Positions 11,486 through 24,223 of a DNA stretch of 59,328 nt are shown piece by piece. How positions within the stretch are numbered: position 1 is the stretch's first letter; each line of letters begins with the position of its first letter. This DNA comes from Hofstenia miamia (Eukaryota > Xenacoelomorpha > Acoela > Hofsteniidae). The DNA lies in contig CABFPE010000131.1 in NCBI GenBank assembly GCA_900660155.1, positions 939,222 to 998,549 of the forward strand. Direction: 5' to 3'. The translations under genes were made by a program, and so were the position numbers. The notes beneath the pieces were generated by a model. It was not told where the DNA came from, ran no database searches, and saw only the letters and a list, made by a program, of their open reading frames with translations.

Positions 11486-12820
11486 GCAACTGTGGGATTA
11501 TTGTTCAAAAAATAAACATATTCACACAGGGTTTCTACTGTCACTATTTGCAAAATAATATATTTTACCGTTTTTTAAAGTATTATCAGCAGCACCTGCG
11601 GATGATAGCATTTGTACCAGGCCTAAAATTGTAAATTGCATTTAATAAGACGTCTTTTATATGAAATTTATTGTGTAAAAATTACTGAAAATTAAAGTTT
11701 TTTCCTTCCTTCTCACAGAGAAATCGTGCTCAAGCGCACTACGTTATTACCACTTAAACAACAAGTTTTTCATGATCTGTTCCATCAACGGACAGCAAAC
11801 TTCGTTCTTGATATTTGAGAAGTCAGAAATAATTGTCAGTCATACATTGCTACACGTGAAGCCAAAGCGGCCACACAAAGGCAGTTAGTTCCTATTGTTA
11901 AAAGCCTCTCGACTTCATTGCCCCAACCCCCCTCACACACACACGCACAAAACCATTCCGAGAAATCCAGAAACATCAAGCCACTTACTGACTAACAGTC
12001 ATGGGTTCTTCAAATTGAACTGATTTCTGTGCGAAAAATTCTATTGAAGCCGTACTTAGTAGCCACAATTGAACAACTGGTAAAGAAAATCCTCATAACA
12101 ATAAGATGCAAATTGAAATTCTCTCTTATAGGGTTTAAAAATATCGTATTTCTGCTATGCTATTAATTTATCTTCTTTTGGCACCAGATATATAAAATAA
12201 ATCCATGTCTTAACTTTAATTATTAAGCCCTCGCCCTCTCCTTAAATATAAACTTTGATTACTCGAAAAAATTATGTTCACATCATTTTTCAAAATCGAG
12301 TAATTAAATTATGCCGAATTTTAATAAGATATTCATCATAAGTACTTTAGAAACATGGCTAACAAATGATGACGCCGACTCAAATTAGAATTTTGATATT
12401 TCTATGCATAATTTACTTCGGTGATATAGACCTATTAATAATTTCTTAGGAAAGGTCATAGTTGGCGCTATTCTATTTCTTGTACCTAAAATATGTCAAA
12501 CGTAATACCAACACCAAATAAACTTCTTGTGCATGATTTTTTGCAAGCCGGAGTAGAAATTAGTGGTAAATAGACAATATTGTCAATAAGGACTAAAAAT
12601 TAAAAAAAACAAAAATATGAAAAAACACACTTATTTACAAAAAAAATCATTAATAATAACAAAGTGAATTTATTGAGTTTTCAAAAAGAACAACAGCAAG
12701 GAAAAGCGAGAACAGCTAACATCGTTGTCATAGAGATCAATAAAAGAGATTTAAGTTGTACAGAAGCTAATGCGGTAGAGTCAAATAAGTTAATGGAAGA
12801 GAATTGAGGAACAAAATTTA
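11486..12820. other. Intergenic, no gene recognised
   Basis: AT-rich, with only short shadow frames. A short CA-rich run lies near 11936-11950. Nothing else supported. Confidence 0.5.
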
Positions 12821-12825
12821 CAAGG

Positions 12826-13135
12826 TAAACCAAATAAGATAAGAGATTCTATATTCAAATAACTGTTCACAATTAAATAACTGGGGTGATTTCTATCTGA
12901 ATAGCGTCAATAAATTCACAAAACACATATATACAAATCACAGAAATTAGAAAAACAAATCTTCCAGGCTATGGATAAATTACTACAGTACTATTTTAAT
13001 ACCGGGTTATAGTATGGTCATTGTTATAAAATTTCTATCCTAGTCATGGCTTACCAGAAATATACTTTTGCTTAAGAAAGATTTTTAAATGCTTTTTAAA
13101 GTATTTCAATTTTTCAATGATTAAAATCATAACAA
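12826..13135 (-). mobile_element. 5'-truncated LINE 3' tail
   Basis: The sequence is clearly homologous to 28450-28660, the 3' end of the LINE at 28447-30650 (shared AATCTTCCAGGCTA, TTGCTTAAG and ATTTTTAAATGCT blocks in the same order). It ends in the same AAGATAAGAGATTCT tail motif. Only the terminal 300 bp is present. Confidence 0.7.
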
Positions 13136-13195
13136 AAGACTAATTGGGTTTCAGTGCAACAGATTTTAACATGCAAGCATTATCTCAGTGTATTC

Positions 13196-14146
13196 CAGGT
13201 CCGTAGCTATGGGGGTTAAGTGCAAATCACCTGGAAGGTCAGGCAACGACTTTTGTAAGATAAACTAAGAGCAAGGAAAATCAGCATGTAAAAATGATAA
13301 TATTTATTTCTATACTTGTAACTTTTCTCTCAATAATTCTGTGAAATGCATTTCTAAGGTCTATTTTTTCAAAATTTTCGAAAATTTTCGTGGGGCTTCA
13401 CCTCGCATTTGGTCACTCACTACTAGACGACTCGTGCATGGGACCAAGGCCTAGCAATGTGCAGTAATATGAAGGAAAATGAGGCCGAAAATGCAGGCCA
13501 GCAATTGATGTAACAAGATACTTTAAGTAACCAAATATAAGAATTTCCAATTTTGAGCACTCTATGCTTTGAAAAATATTTAGTTTTTTAGATAATATAA
13601 TGAAGCTATAACGAAAAGTAATAATTTTCTACATTTCAAAATCAATTTTTTTAATGTACAATAACATTAATATGGATTTAAAGTTTTTATTTTGAGATGC
13701 AGTATTTCTCAAAATTTATTGTACAGACAGGCTATAAAGTCGCACGAATTTAGAAATGTCTATTCTGAAGGATTTGTTGGACTCCGCATAAAACGATTCA
13801 AGGAAATCGGCAATGTCGCATATTTACCAAAAATGGACGTCTGCTCATTCACTTGGAATTGTATCATCCAAAACTGTTTTTACAGAAATTGGTATGCTTC
13901 AATCTACTGTAAGGAAAGTCAATTCTACTCGCAAAGACCTTCTCATATTAACGCAGTTGAAAATCGGATTTCGTTTTTGTGCTGCAAATCGCCAAATCGC
14001 GATTAATGTAGGCTTTGATGCAAAATAGAATTATAGTGCACAATCTTGGTAAAATTTATATTTATAATTATAATGTCGAAATTACAATCAGCCCCTCCTA
14101 AATGAGTGTCGACCTCCCTTAGGTGATAATGCTGGCTATGTGCTTG
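13196..14146. mobile_element. hAT-type non-autonomous element, second copy
   Basis: Ends CAGGTCCGTAG (13196) and CTATGTGCTTG (to 14146, a diverged CTACGGGCCTG). Flanking 8-mers are GTGTATTC (13188-13195) and GCGTATTC (14147-14154), seven of eight matching. The inner right end is an inverted match to the left end of the element at 2118 (CACCTAAGGGAGGTCGAC against CACCTAAGGGGGTCGAC). It is shorter than that copy; the 104-codon frame inside (13692-14006) is not a recognised transposase. Confidence 0.72.
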
Positions 14147-14694
14147 GCGTATTCTTGATTTTCTGGGAGTATAAACAGAAATGAACCTGAAAACATTGGA
14201 GTCATAGCAACTATAAAACAGGAAATTTAGATATAGTAAATCAAGAAGCTCTAAATACATGTACATAGCTTCAGGCGTAACAGGCAATTTTTGTAACCAC
14301 CTCCATATTTTGGAGTAATTAAAATTCTAAGATAGAACGGACTTATCACAAGCAAGCATTTCCAAAGAGTCATAGATATAAATGATTTTTTTCTTATTTT
14401 TTGAGCCAATGCACGCAAACCAATGAAGGTGTAATTTGAGCAAAACGAGAAAGTTGAAAATTCAATCGATATCCATGATTTTGAGTTTTTGTAGGCGAGC
14501 AGTAGAAGCAGCCGACGTGGAAAGAAAACACCATTAAACATGTCTAGTCTAGAGATTACCTAGTGTTTGAACAAAGGTATGCGCCATTTTTACACTGAAA
14601 TAAAACACAATTTTGGGAATTTGTCTTAGAGTATAATTACACTTTTTCATCACTTCATTAAAGCTGATCAGTCACCGATAAATCCATATCTAGA

Positions 14695-15250
14695 TTCTTA
14701 ACCGTACAGGGTTTCGTTGATGTCGCTACTAAGACTGGAGTAGATTAAGTTTCTGTGAAAAATATGAAGGCACAAGTGTGAGGCTTTCAAATAACTTGAT
14801 AGATCTCCAATTAAATGTTTGGCAGCTGTGATCATAGCGGAAAAGTCTTCACCGAAAATAAGAACCTGAGAATCATCAGAGAATAGAAAATTTGTAATTC
14901 CCCTACTTTCCAGATAAAAACTAATAAACAAATTATAAATTATAAATATAATGGACTCCAGAATGGATCTCTGAGGCACACTGCAACCAACGTGTTGAAG
15001 TTAGAAGCTACATTAGGATACATATTTAGAATTTCTCAAAGGCACCATCATTCTTCAAAAATGAACCGTTGACAATCGAAATTTTCGAGATGAGTAATAA
15101 CATAAAATCAGAGACGGAGAGAAACACAAAAGGCTATAGCTTGATTTGAACAATCCTTATTCTGAATTGATGCAATCATCTTTGAAATCTGACGCTGATG
15201 CACACCAAGATTAAAAATGTTTTCATAGCAGACGATACATTTAATCTTTA
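14695..15250 (-). pseudogene. LINE reverse transcriptase fragment
   Basis: The minus frame 14979-14698 reads MPQRSILESIIFIIYNLF, then FLFSDDSQVLIFGEDFS, and SSYLKASHLCLH. This matches reverse-transcriptase motifs 4-5 (GxPQGSxLGPxLFxxYxNDL, FADDxxxL), but the catalytic YADD is SDDS and the G of PQG is changed. Upstream sequence toward 15250 has weak continuing similarity broken by stops. A dead, truncated copy. Confidence 0.6.
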
Positions 15251-15451
15251 TTAGCATGACATATGCATATTTTAGCGATCTAAACTTCCGGGGAGAAGCT
15301 TAATGTCAATGCCTCTTATAAAAGACTTCAGCTTTTTGTCTCTGAGCATGTAAGTGTTTAAATTCTGAATCAAACCATCGAGCATATTTATAACTTACTC
15401 AAATAAACCTAATTGGAGCCTGACTATTAAGGTGAAAACTTAAGACAACGC

Positions 15452-15479
15452 TATATATATATATATATATATATATATA
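15452..15479. repeat. (TA)n at edge of assembly gap
   Basis: A TA run continues directly into the run of N. Confidence 0.95.
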
Positions 15480-16479
15480 NNNNNNNNNNNNNNNNNNNNN
15501 NNNNNNNNNNNNNNNNNNNNNNNNNNNNNNNNNNNNNNNNNNNNNNNNNNNNNNNNNNNNNNNNNNNNNNNNNNNNNNNNNNNNNNNNNNNNNNNNNNNN
15601 NNNNNNNNNNNNNNNNNNNNNNNNNNNNNNNNNNNNNNNNNNNNNNNNNNNNNNNNNNNNNNNNNNNNNNNNNNNNNNNNNNNNNNNNNNNNNNNNNNNN
15701 NNNNNNNNNNNNNNNNNNNNNNNNNNNNNNNNNNNNNNNNNNNNNNNNNNNNNNNNNNNNNNNNNNNNNNNNNNNNNNNNNNNNNNNNNNNNNNNNNNNN
15801 NNNNNNNNNNNNNNNNNNNNNNNNNNNNNNNNNNNNNNNNNNNNNNNNNNNNNNNNNNNNNNNNNNNNNNNNNNNNNNNNNNNNNNNNNNNNNNNNNNNN
15901 NNNNNNNNNNNNNNNNNNNNNNNNNNNNNNNNNNNNNNNNNNNNNNNNNNNNNNNNNNNNNNNNNNNNNNNNNNNNNNNNNNNNNNNNNNNNNNNNNNNN
16001 NNNNNNNNNNNNNNNNNNNNNNNNNNNNNNNNNNNNNNNNNNNNNNNNNNNNNNNNNNNNNNNNNNNNNNNNNNNNNNNNNNNNNNNNNNNNNNNNNNNN
16101 NNNNNNNNNNNNNNNNNNNNNNNNNNNNNNNNNNNNNNNNNNNNNNNNNNNNNNNNNNNNNNNNNNNNNNNNNNNNNNNNNNNNNNNNNNNNNNNNNNNN
16201 NNNNNNNNNNNNNNNNNNNNNNNNNNNNNNNNNNNNNNNNNNNNNNNNNNNNNNNNNNNNNNNNNNNNNNNNNNNNNNNNNNNNNNNNNNNNNNNNNNNN
16301 NNNNNNNNNNNNNNNNNNNNNNNNNNNNNNNNNNNNNNNNNNNNNNNNNNNNNNNNNNNNNNNNNNNNNNNNNNNNNNNNNNNNNNNNNNNNNNNNNNNN
16401 NNNNNNNNNNNNNNNNNNNNNNNNNNNNNNNNNNNNNNNNNNNNNNNNNNNNNNNNNNNNNNNNNNNNNNNNNNNNNNN
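15480..16479. other. Assembly gap, exactly 1000 N
   Basis: Placeholder-length gap beginning in (TA)n. Sequence resumes with a C-rich stretch and TTGGCCACGCCTCTGGCTG, which looks like the end of an unidentified repeat. Open frames crossing it are artefacts. Confidence 0.98.
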
Positions 16480-19400
16480 ACCCCCCCCCTTGGCCACGCC
16501 TCTGGCTGTGACACAGAATCATGAAAATTAATTGGTAATATTATCTACCTCTGTGGATCGTTGACAATATATGTAGTGCACAAAGCACGCTCATTGCACA
16601 AATTCCTAACGTCGATAACGAGAACAAAGTACAACAAATGACAATCATTGGACTTTTGAATTATTTCTGGTAAGTGCTTAACATTTTACTGAAGTACTTT
16701 AACTAATAATTTCAATGATTTATTAATGATTTCAAAAATCAAATTGGAAAAGAATTTGGCGCTGTAAAAAGATTTTCCCTTAATAGTTACATACATAGGC
16801 TTTTTTTGAAACTTTTACGTAACCAGGTTCAATTTGACCTTACCGTTAAAAAACAATTTTAAAAGATAATTTATTTATAAGTAAGCTAATCAATATTTAT
16901 TAAAAGTAAATTTTACATCAGATGTGTTTTACATGTCGATTTTGTGTGTGACACCTGTCCATCGGCTGATGGTTGTGAGGAATTTACAAATAGTCATGTC
17001 TATTGAAAGCGACCCGTATGTTTCGGTGTAAATCAATTGTAGTTCTGTCCAAGTTTTTTTCAAGAAAAATTCGGTACCAATGACTGTTTCGTTTATCAGA
17101 AGAAGATACCAATTTTTAAGCAATGAAAATGTGTTAATCCAGCAAAGATTAGAATATTATTATAAAAGTAAGCAAATGGCACCGCTTGGTGGATTTCTTT
17201 ACACTCTAGCTGTGACATAACTGATCAACTTTAACAACAATACATTTTCATTTGCTGTAGTCTATTAATAATTCTGGCGAGCTTCCCAGTTTCTTCATCT
17301 ATCGTACCATAATAGTGGCACATTTGTATTCCATTCGTGACATTGAAAGGGAACAAATAGTAGATTACAATCACCTGAATCTACAAAATCTATGCCATCA
17401 TCTCCTATCATTTTACTCAATTCGCTTTCAGATATGTAACTGAGTAGAAAAATTTTAATGGACATGATTCGTTTGAAATTTTGTCATCACTGCTTTCTGT
17501 ACTTGATATGGCAATCAGTGATGAATTTCGACGTGCTCCAATGTATTTTTTCTGATGTTTATATTCCATGAGTCATAATTTTCGAAGCCGTCATGACATC
17601 TAGTTTCTAAAATTTTAATGACTTTTTCAGGCAACCACCATCCAATTCCACTATTGGATTTCCAATGCACCTCACCTTTGTCACCAACATTGGCAATTCA
17701 TACAACACTAATAAATATTCATGACCAAAGCAGGGGCGTCATGTTATTGGCTGCCTAATTTTCTCTAAATTTTCAGAATTTTTTTAATGATTTCGTTTTT
17801 CTTGCTTCGATGATACTGCTGTGGGAATTGAAATTATTTATCTCATTTAGGACAGATAAAGTTGGGGCACACAATTTTTTTGATGCAAGACCCCAGAGGA
17901 CCAGAGTCAATTTGACCCAGTTCTGCATTTTAATTTGATTCTACAATTTTTACTCATTGATTAAAGCTTTTCAAATTTTGTCTATATAAACTAATACAGT
18001 ATGTGATAATATTTAAGAAATGTCATGAAATGGAAATGTCAGAATTGAACATATAATGTTCCTACAACAACACAATTACCATTGTATAGAGTCAATTTGA
18101 CCCTGGTTATGTATTTTGCCATTTTTTGTTTTATGTGTAATTTAATCCTTGGGTAGGAGCGAACATCTGGAACTCCTAAAATAGGGGGTAAAGGTTGCCT
18201 TCCCTGAAGGTAATTTTGAAAAATGGCCGATTCGGCTGAAACTTGGATTTATATAGTTCTATCAGACTTCTTCATATAAAAAAACAAAGCAGCAAAATTA
18301 TACAAGATGAACTTTGTCAGTAATTACATGTAACATTATTATATATTCTTATTTTTATTTTTCAATTACTACATGTGAGTTCAAAATACCATAGGCGGAA
18401 TTTGAAACAAATAGAAGAGTTATCCCTTTTCCTTGAAAATATATTTATATAAAAAACGGTTAAAATAGGAAATATTCTTTGCATTTGTTGTTTCAACCTT
18501 GTAACAAGCTTCAAAATACAATATTGTGAGTCCAAGATTTCTTAAACATAGTTTGAATGAAGAAAATGGATTATTATTGAAAAGAAAATTTCATAGAAAA
18601 CGTATTTTTGCAGTACTTGCTTCATTTTGCTATAAACTTCTATGAACAAAATTTTGGTACAAATATAGCAAAATTTTACGTTTTTTGCTTCTGAAAAATG
18701 CAGTTTTTTTGCACTAAGACGGTAATGCAAGTTTTATTTCTTATGCTTGAAAAAAACAAAGACCGCTTTCTAAAGCCAAAACAAATATCTAAAACTTGTT
18801 AAAGCTTTTTTACATTTTCAAAATGATTATTTTTCAGATATATCAAGTTTAAAGAATTTTGTGGAAGACGTGATTCGAATATAAAAAAATAGCATTGACA
18901 AGTTTGCCTTTTTCTGTTCAATACGTCATGTTTCACACTTGTAATTCTCTCAGTGAGAAATCGATTAGATTTTGAAAGTTCCCAAGAATACTATTGTGTA
19001 CACTAAAAATCGGCCGAACAAAGGATAGAACAAAGAAATTGAGAAATTTTCCATGAATAAAATAGTCTTTTCTTATTTTACACGTGTGGTGTAAATTTAA
19101 TGCGAATTGGAATCATAATAAAAAACTTTGTGAAAACTGATACGATTCCCTGAATTTGAATAAATTATTTCCCATGTAAAATATTTAATGATTTTATTGA
19201 AATATTTATTATACTGCATATGAAAGCATTTTGTATACTGTTTAGTATTTGTGGAAACACAGCTGGCGGAAACAGTTTAAACAAATTCAACTTACGAATG
19301 ATGTTTAACTTGGGTTTGCCATGCATTAACTTGATAAATATCAAGTAGCATTCCACACAGTTCCTGCATCAGTTGGTGTTAACAGGTTCCTAATTTTTTA

Positions 19401-19843
19401 CCTGTGACTGCGTTATTCGGTGTGGATGCAAAAAACAATTTAAATATGCAGTATATGATCTACCAATGCAATTATATTATAATATTAATAATTATTTATG
19501 GCATGAGGGTATACACATCATGCAAAGCCAAAAAGCTTTTTTCATCTCTGCAAGCCGATTATGTAAGATTAGTACTAATCTATTTCCATCAAACTCTATG
19601 ACTAGCTAGATAATAATTAATAACATTTTTGAAAAACGAAAACAATGTCATTTCGGAGTTTGATAAGAAAGGTTAAACTAAAATTTGTTAACAACATAAT
19701 TTTAGAGAAAATAAAAAATGTTTTTGAGTGTATCAGCTGACAGTACTCATTTTGGAGACAATAAACCTTCACTTAATGAAAGTAGGTTGCCAAATTTTCC
19801 AGGCCGAGCAAAGGCAAGATATAATATGCCGCTGGTCAAATAT

Positions 19844-19845
<2 letters not shown>
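16480..19845. other. Unassigned region with possible transposon debris
   Basis: No gene supported. Short copies of TCAATTTGACC at about 16829, 17910 and 18090 resemble the subterminal motifs of some piggyBac-type elements, but no TTAA-bounded unit could be drawn. Minus frames such as 16929-17123 and 18542-18730 lack family similarity. Confidence 0.4.

Positions 19846-19898
<53 letters not shown>
19846..19898. repeat. (TA)n microsatellite
   Basis: Pure TA run of about 53 bp abutting a LINE fragment. Confidence 0.95.
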
Positions 19899-19902
<4 letters not shown>

Positions 19903-19904
19903 CA

Positions 19905-20430
19905 AATCATACAAGCTATCATATGGTGGGTTCCATGTCTTTTCCAATTCTACATCAATGTTCAGCTTATTTAAATTACGATTAGTGATAGGCCTCTTCG
20001 AAGCATGATCCTTGTTAAATTTCAAATTGGAAAACACTCATATGAATCATCTACAAGAACATTATCCACAATATCCTCATCACCACGCGTAAGAATAAGA
20101 TCAGTCATGATACCATGAATGTTAGTTACCGAGGTAGCCAACTGCTTAAGCATGTAGTCGCAGGCTAATTCCTTGAGATTCAATGATCCTAGTCATTCCA
20201 GGGTAAATTCATATCACTGAGGAGTATCGGATGAAATTTGGGTTCAAGAATATATAATGACAAATCCACAATAAAAGTTTATGAGCAAATTTGGAGGTCT
20301 ATATATCAGACGAATTTTCATTGCATTAACATTCATTTCGAAAGACTCGAAAGAACCAAACTTACACATTCCAGAAAGGGAGGGCTTTAGATGCGATCCG
20401 AAGATAGGGTAAGTATGAAAACCAATTGAT
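19905..20430 (-). pseudogene. LINE endonuclease-linker fragment
   Basis: Minus-strand reading from about 20430: SFESFEMNVNAMKIRLIYRPPN (endonuclease core), LNLKELACDYMLKQLATSVTNIHGIMTDLILTR (end of the endonuclease, where LDLVLT is usual), then RPITNRNLNKLNIDVELEKTW (linker before the reverse transcriptase). Order and spacing fit an APE-type LINE ORF2. Frames are interrupted, and the fragment stops at the (TA)n run. Confidence 0.65.
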
Positions 20431-20819
20431 TAATGTATCCTAGTCCTCTAATTTACTATAAATCAATTAGAAAATATTAGCGCAGTGAGGCTTGCAAGTG
20501 AATAGTAGCTAATCACATGTCAGAAAGGTTGGTAGCAATGGTTGATGAGTGGAGAGGAACATAAAGTCTGCAGAACGCTATTTTTTAGTGAAGTGTTGAC
20601 CAATGACGTAAATGAAATTGCTGCAGAGCCGACTGAAGAGGACGACGTCAAATTCCATGCACAACTCGAGCTAGCATGAGAGATAACTTTGTGTACTGGC
20701 AGTACCTCCAGTGATGATGAAGTTGTGGCCTTCTAGCCTAAAGGTTGTGGATGCATTAAGCTTTCTAATGGCCCTGTTCTCAAGAATTATTTGCTGAAGA
20801 TGTTTTTAGCGATCGTTTA

Positions 20820-22190
20820 ATAATCAGTGTGCTTGAGAATTCAGAAGTGGATCCTGTTATAATGGCTCAAGTACATGCTGGAATGAATGCTGGTGAGCCA
20901 GAAACTAATACAAAGGGTTCAGCTAAGCCAATCATTCCTCAGCGTATTATTTTTCAGTACTCATTTAAGGGGCAGTATATTTGCCGGGAAATGTAACTTT
21001 TTCTATATATTATTTGCAAAAAAAGATTGTACAACATTATAAAGCATCTATGTTCTAATGGTCGTATGCCCGGTACTCTAGGAAATAAGGGGAAAGCGCT
21101 TAAGCATGCTATGAAATTCGATGAAATAACACAGGTAGTACATTTTATCAAGTGCTATAAGTGCTATGCTGACACACATGCTGTTCCATTGCCTGGACAC
21201 TTACCTAAGCATCAAGAACATCGTGTTATGAAACTTCCATCTGATACAGCTAAAGCAACAGTTTATCGTGATTATGTTACTATATCTGAAACTCTTAAGA
21301 CAAAGAAAAGAACTACGTATCATCTCATATTGTCAATTGCGCCATGTCTCGCAAGGCTTGTTCCTTTTGTGACAACAATGAATCCCTCGAGTGATCTTTG
21401 CTTTGTGTTGTCAGAAGAATTTTGTTACAATAATAAGATCTACGAACTTCATATGAAGATAATAAAAGTGAAACACTAAGATCTGCTGAAAAACAACTGA
21501 AAACAGCTAAGGAAATAAGAAAGGTATACAATGATAAGAAAGATACAAGCAAAGCCACTTGGTAAGGCCTACTTAGTGATCACTGTTGTGGGCATGGAGC
21601 TTCCGACTGCAACTTATCTATTTCAATTTTGCCATAGCTTTGATCATGCTCAACGTCTTCCCTTTCCATCTGATCCTCTCTAGCCGGCAACTGCGTATTT
21701 CAAAACTGCACGTAAGTCTGAGATATGTGGCATATGTTGTGAGGGGAGTCACATCCAGGTGAATTATTTGATTGATGAGGGTGAATGAATTGGCAAAGGG
21801 GCAAATTAAATCATAAGTTGTCTGCATCGCTGCCTTGAGATTTATGGAGTAGGCGAGAAGCATCTTCAGCTTCAAGCAGAAAATTGCGTGGTCAGAACCA
21901 AAACTATCCAATATTTTGGGATGATCAAGAGTGTCATTGTATGAGTGGAAATGGTTACTTTCTTCGAGATTCAAAGCTATCTTAGATTAACAAGTACCAT
22001 CTTTTTAAGGTGTGCCTTGACAATCTTTTAATTGTGTAATTGAAAGAATTTGCTCATTCATCCTGGAAAGAGGTGATGTTCAAAAGTCTGATGGATCAAT
22101 TGATTTACAAAAAATGCCAGAAGTGATCCACACCCAGCATTCCCACTGATTTAAACCAGTCAAACTCTGAGACTGGAAATTTCATGAATC
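20820..22190 (+). pseudogene. Decayed transposase-like gene, uncharacterised family common in cnidarian and fish genomes
   Basis: From about 20870 the plus strand reads IIFQYSFKGQYIC, then KKRLYNIIKHLCSNG, and in the 150-codon frame 21027-21479 KFDEITQVVHFIKCY, HAVPLPGHLP, VMKLPSDTAKATVYRDYV and PSSDLCFV. This order (QY...C / KKRLxNLxKHYxxNG / NYAxxxAxxLPGRxP / LLPSxxxKxxVYxxY / MRPxTDLC) recurs in a repeat-encoded family I recall from many invertebrate and fish genomes. Downstream, in other frames, VNYLIDEG and GVGEKHLQLQAENC match its later part (VGETEVHLHCDNCSGQNKN). Several frame breaks make it dead. No terminal repeats found. Confidence 0.6.
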
Positions 22191-22199
22191 CACCAGCAG

Positions 22200-24215
22200 T
22201 TAAACGTGAAAGATTGTGTAGTCATTGCAGATTACCGGGCCAAATTAAAATAGTCCTCAAATTTTTAAGCAACAATAAAGAATCATTTTTATAAAATTTC
22301 TTTTGGGTTGTTTCTAAGTTGTTTGTTCTATTTACTTCAGTGTTTTATAATATAGTCCTAAAGTATATTACATAGTGCGATTAATAACTAGTGTTTTGAT
22401 ATGCAAATACTATATTTTAACGAATGACTTATAGTACAGGTCTTCATTATCCTACACACATATGTTGTATTCTATTACTACTTAGGATGGCATATAAAAT
22501 AATTGATCTTTTATGCTACACACAATGCTTAAGTGCATAAATTTTCAAGCTCCTAAACTGTTAAGCTATAAAATGCTACTTCCGTCATTACCATTAATAA
22601 TGACTGCTAAATGAAAACTTTTCCCAATTATTAAGATGAAAACGAAAACACACAGCAGTGATAATATAGAATAACTTTATTTTGCTAAATTAATAATTAT
22701 TTATTTTAACAATCAAATTTGATAATAGTATTTATTTTAGAATTTTCTGATTTTGTTAGAAAAGCTTTTGATGATACAAAGCTATTGGTTTAAGGAACTA
22801 ACTTAAAGTGTTAAAATCAACTAAAACCACTTTGTTTTGAGATGTTAGCATTGCAAATAATTTACTTGCGTTTAATAACTGCATGCCTTTGTAAAACTAT
22901 GTAGAAAGCAAGACATACAGCTCCCTCCTCGAAAAATGATACCATTAATTTAACTGCATATACAGTGTGTTCTTCAAATACAAACTTTAATCAACCAAAT
23001 CTTTAAATACGTTCCTAAAAAAACTAATGATTATAATTTAAGCAGCTATTGTGGCTCCAACCAAGTATTGAATGTTTATTGTAATGCAATGTATATTCAC
23101 GTCTGTTTCTGAATATATTCTATGCCTAAAAGCTGCTTATTTTGTGCTAAAGCTCTTCAGAAATGGAAAATTTTTTAGAAAATATTTGTAATAATATTAA
23201 TATCATATCGGATACCTGTTTGTTTGTTTTTTCCCAAAAGAATCAAGTATCTGCTTAAAATGATTTTATCATTTGCAAAGTTTAAATTTTCAAGTTATTT
23301 TGCATTTTTTCATGCAATGTTTTTCAAACATCAATTAAGACAACAAGCACAAGCCAAGCCCAGCACTGCAAAGCACAGTCCAACTCAGTTAAGCCCGATT
23401 CAATTGCATTATCAAAAATTAATTGGAGCCAAGTCCAGCCCAGCCCAGCTCAATTCAATTGCGGTCATGTATCCTTTGAAGTAATAACATAGTTGTGAAT
23501 GAGATCGAAAACATGATAAAATTCGAAATTAGACATTGAAAAACATTCTCAATACTTCAAATATTTCAATAACTACAAAAACCTTTAATTCAGAAAATGG
23601 TCCATTTTCATTTCAATTGTTCTTTTCGGTTGGTTATGGTTAATATGGCATTATTTGATTGCAGAAGATTGAGTGTAAACACAGTAGTTGTATACTTCAA
23701 ATACAGGCGAAATAATTTTGAGTAGGTATTACTTATCAAAACAATGCACTAGAAAGTCTAGTATTCATTTTCACCCACCCCATAACTCTCCCCCACATTG
23801 CTATTTTTACTCAAGCCTTTGGAATATTTTGATATATCTACATGTAATTATGTATTGCTAAATACTTGTGAGCTGGAATTCTTAAATTATGGATTAATTT
23901 TTTTAGAAAATTTTCATATTAACATGTAACTTAGAATTTGAGTATCTAAAAATAAATTAATATATTTAGTATTTTATTGTTCAGTAATTTTACTTATTCA
24001 ATTTCTAAACTTGTACACAACTATGTAAAAATATGAATGACTACTACAATTGATGTATAATTTTGATCTTTCTTAATTTTTGAGCATTGCTAATTTCTTA
24101 AAGCTTCAAAGGCACTACAGCAATCTGGAAAAAGGAACAATAGCATCTAAGGTGTAAAATACCAATTATTTAAATATAACTATATTTACTATTTTCCTAT
24201 TAGGTAAATCTAATA
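22200..24215. other. Intergenic, no gene recognised
   Basis: Very AT-rich. The only distinctive stretch is a CCAAGCCCAGC/CAACTCAG-rich low-complexity patch at about 23345-23460. Nothing else is supported. Confidence 0.55.
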
Positions 24216-24221
24216 TTTATT
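24216..24221 (-). terminator. Poly(A) signal AATAAA of the SLC18B1-like gene
   Basis: AATAAA on the minus strand begins two bases beyond the TAA stop at 24224-24226, giving a very short predicted 3' UTR. Confidence 0.55.
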
Positions 24222-24223
24222 AC

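Noticed and set aside
15399-16522. Very long frames (348-371 codons) across 15480-16479
   Set aside because: Composed almost entirely of N; no sequence to support them.
16480-18130. Full piggyBac element around the TCAATTTGACC motifs
   Set aside because: No paired TTAA-bounded ends and no recognisable transposase could be found.
19718-20037. YIYIYI-rich frames on both strands
   Set aside because: Translation of (TA)n flanked by LINE debris; the same holds near 47600, 48080, 56530 and 57420.
21325-21974. Minus-strand frames of 77 and 118 codons
   Set aside because: Shadows of the plus-strand transposase-like remnant.
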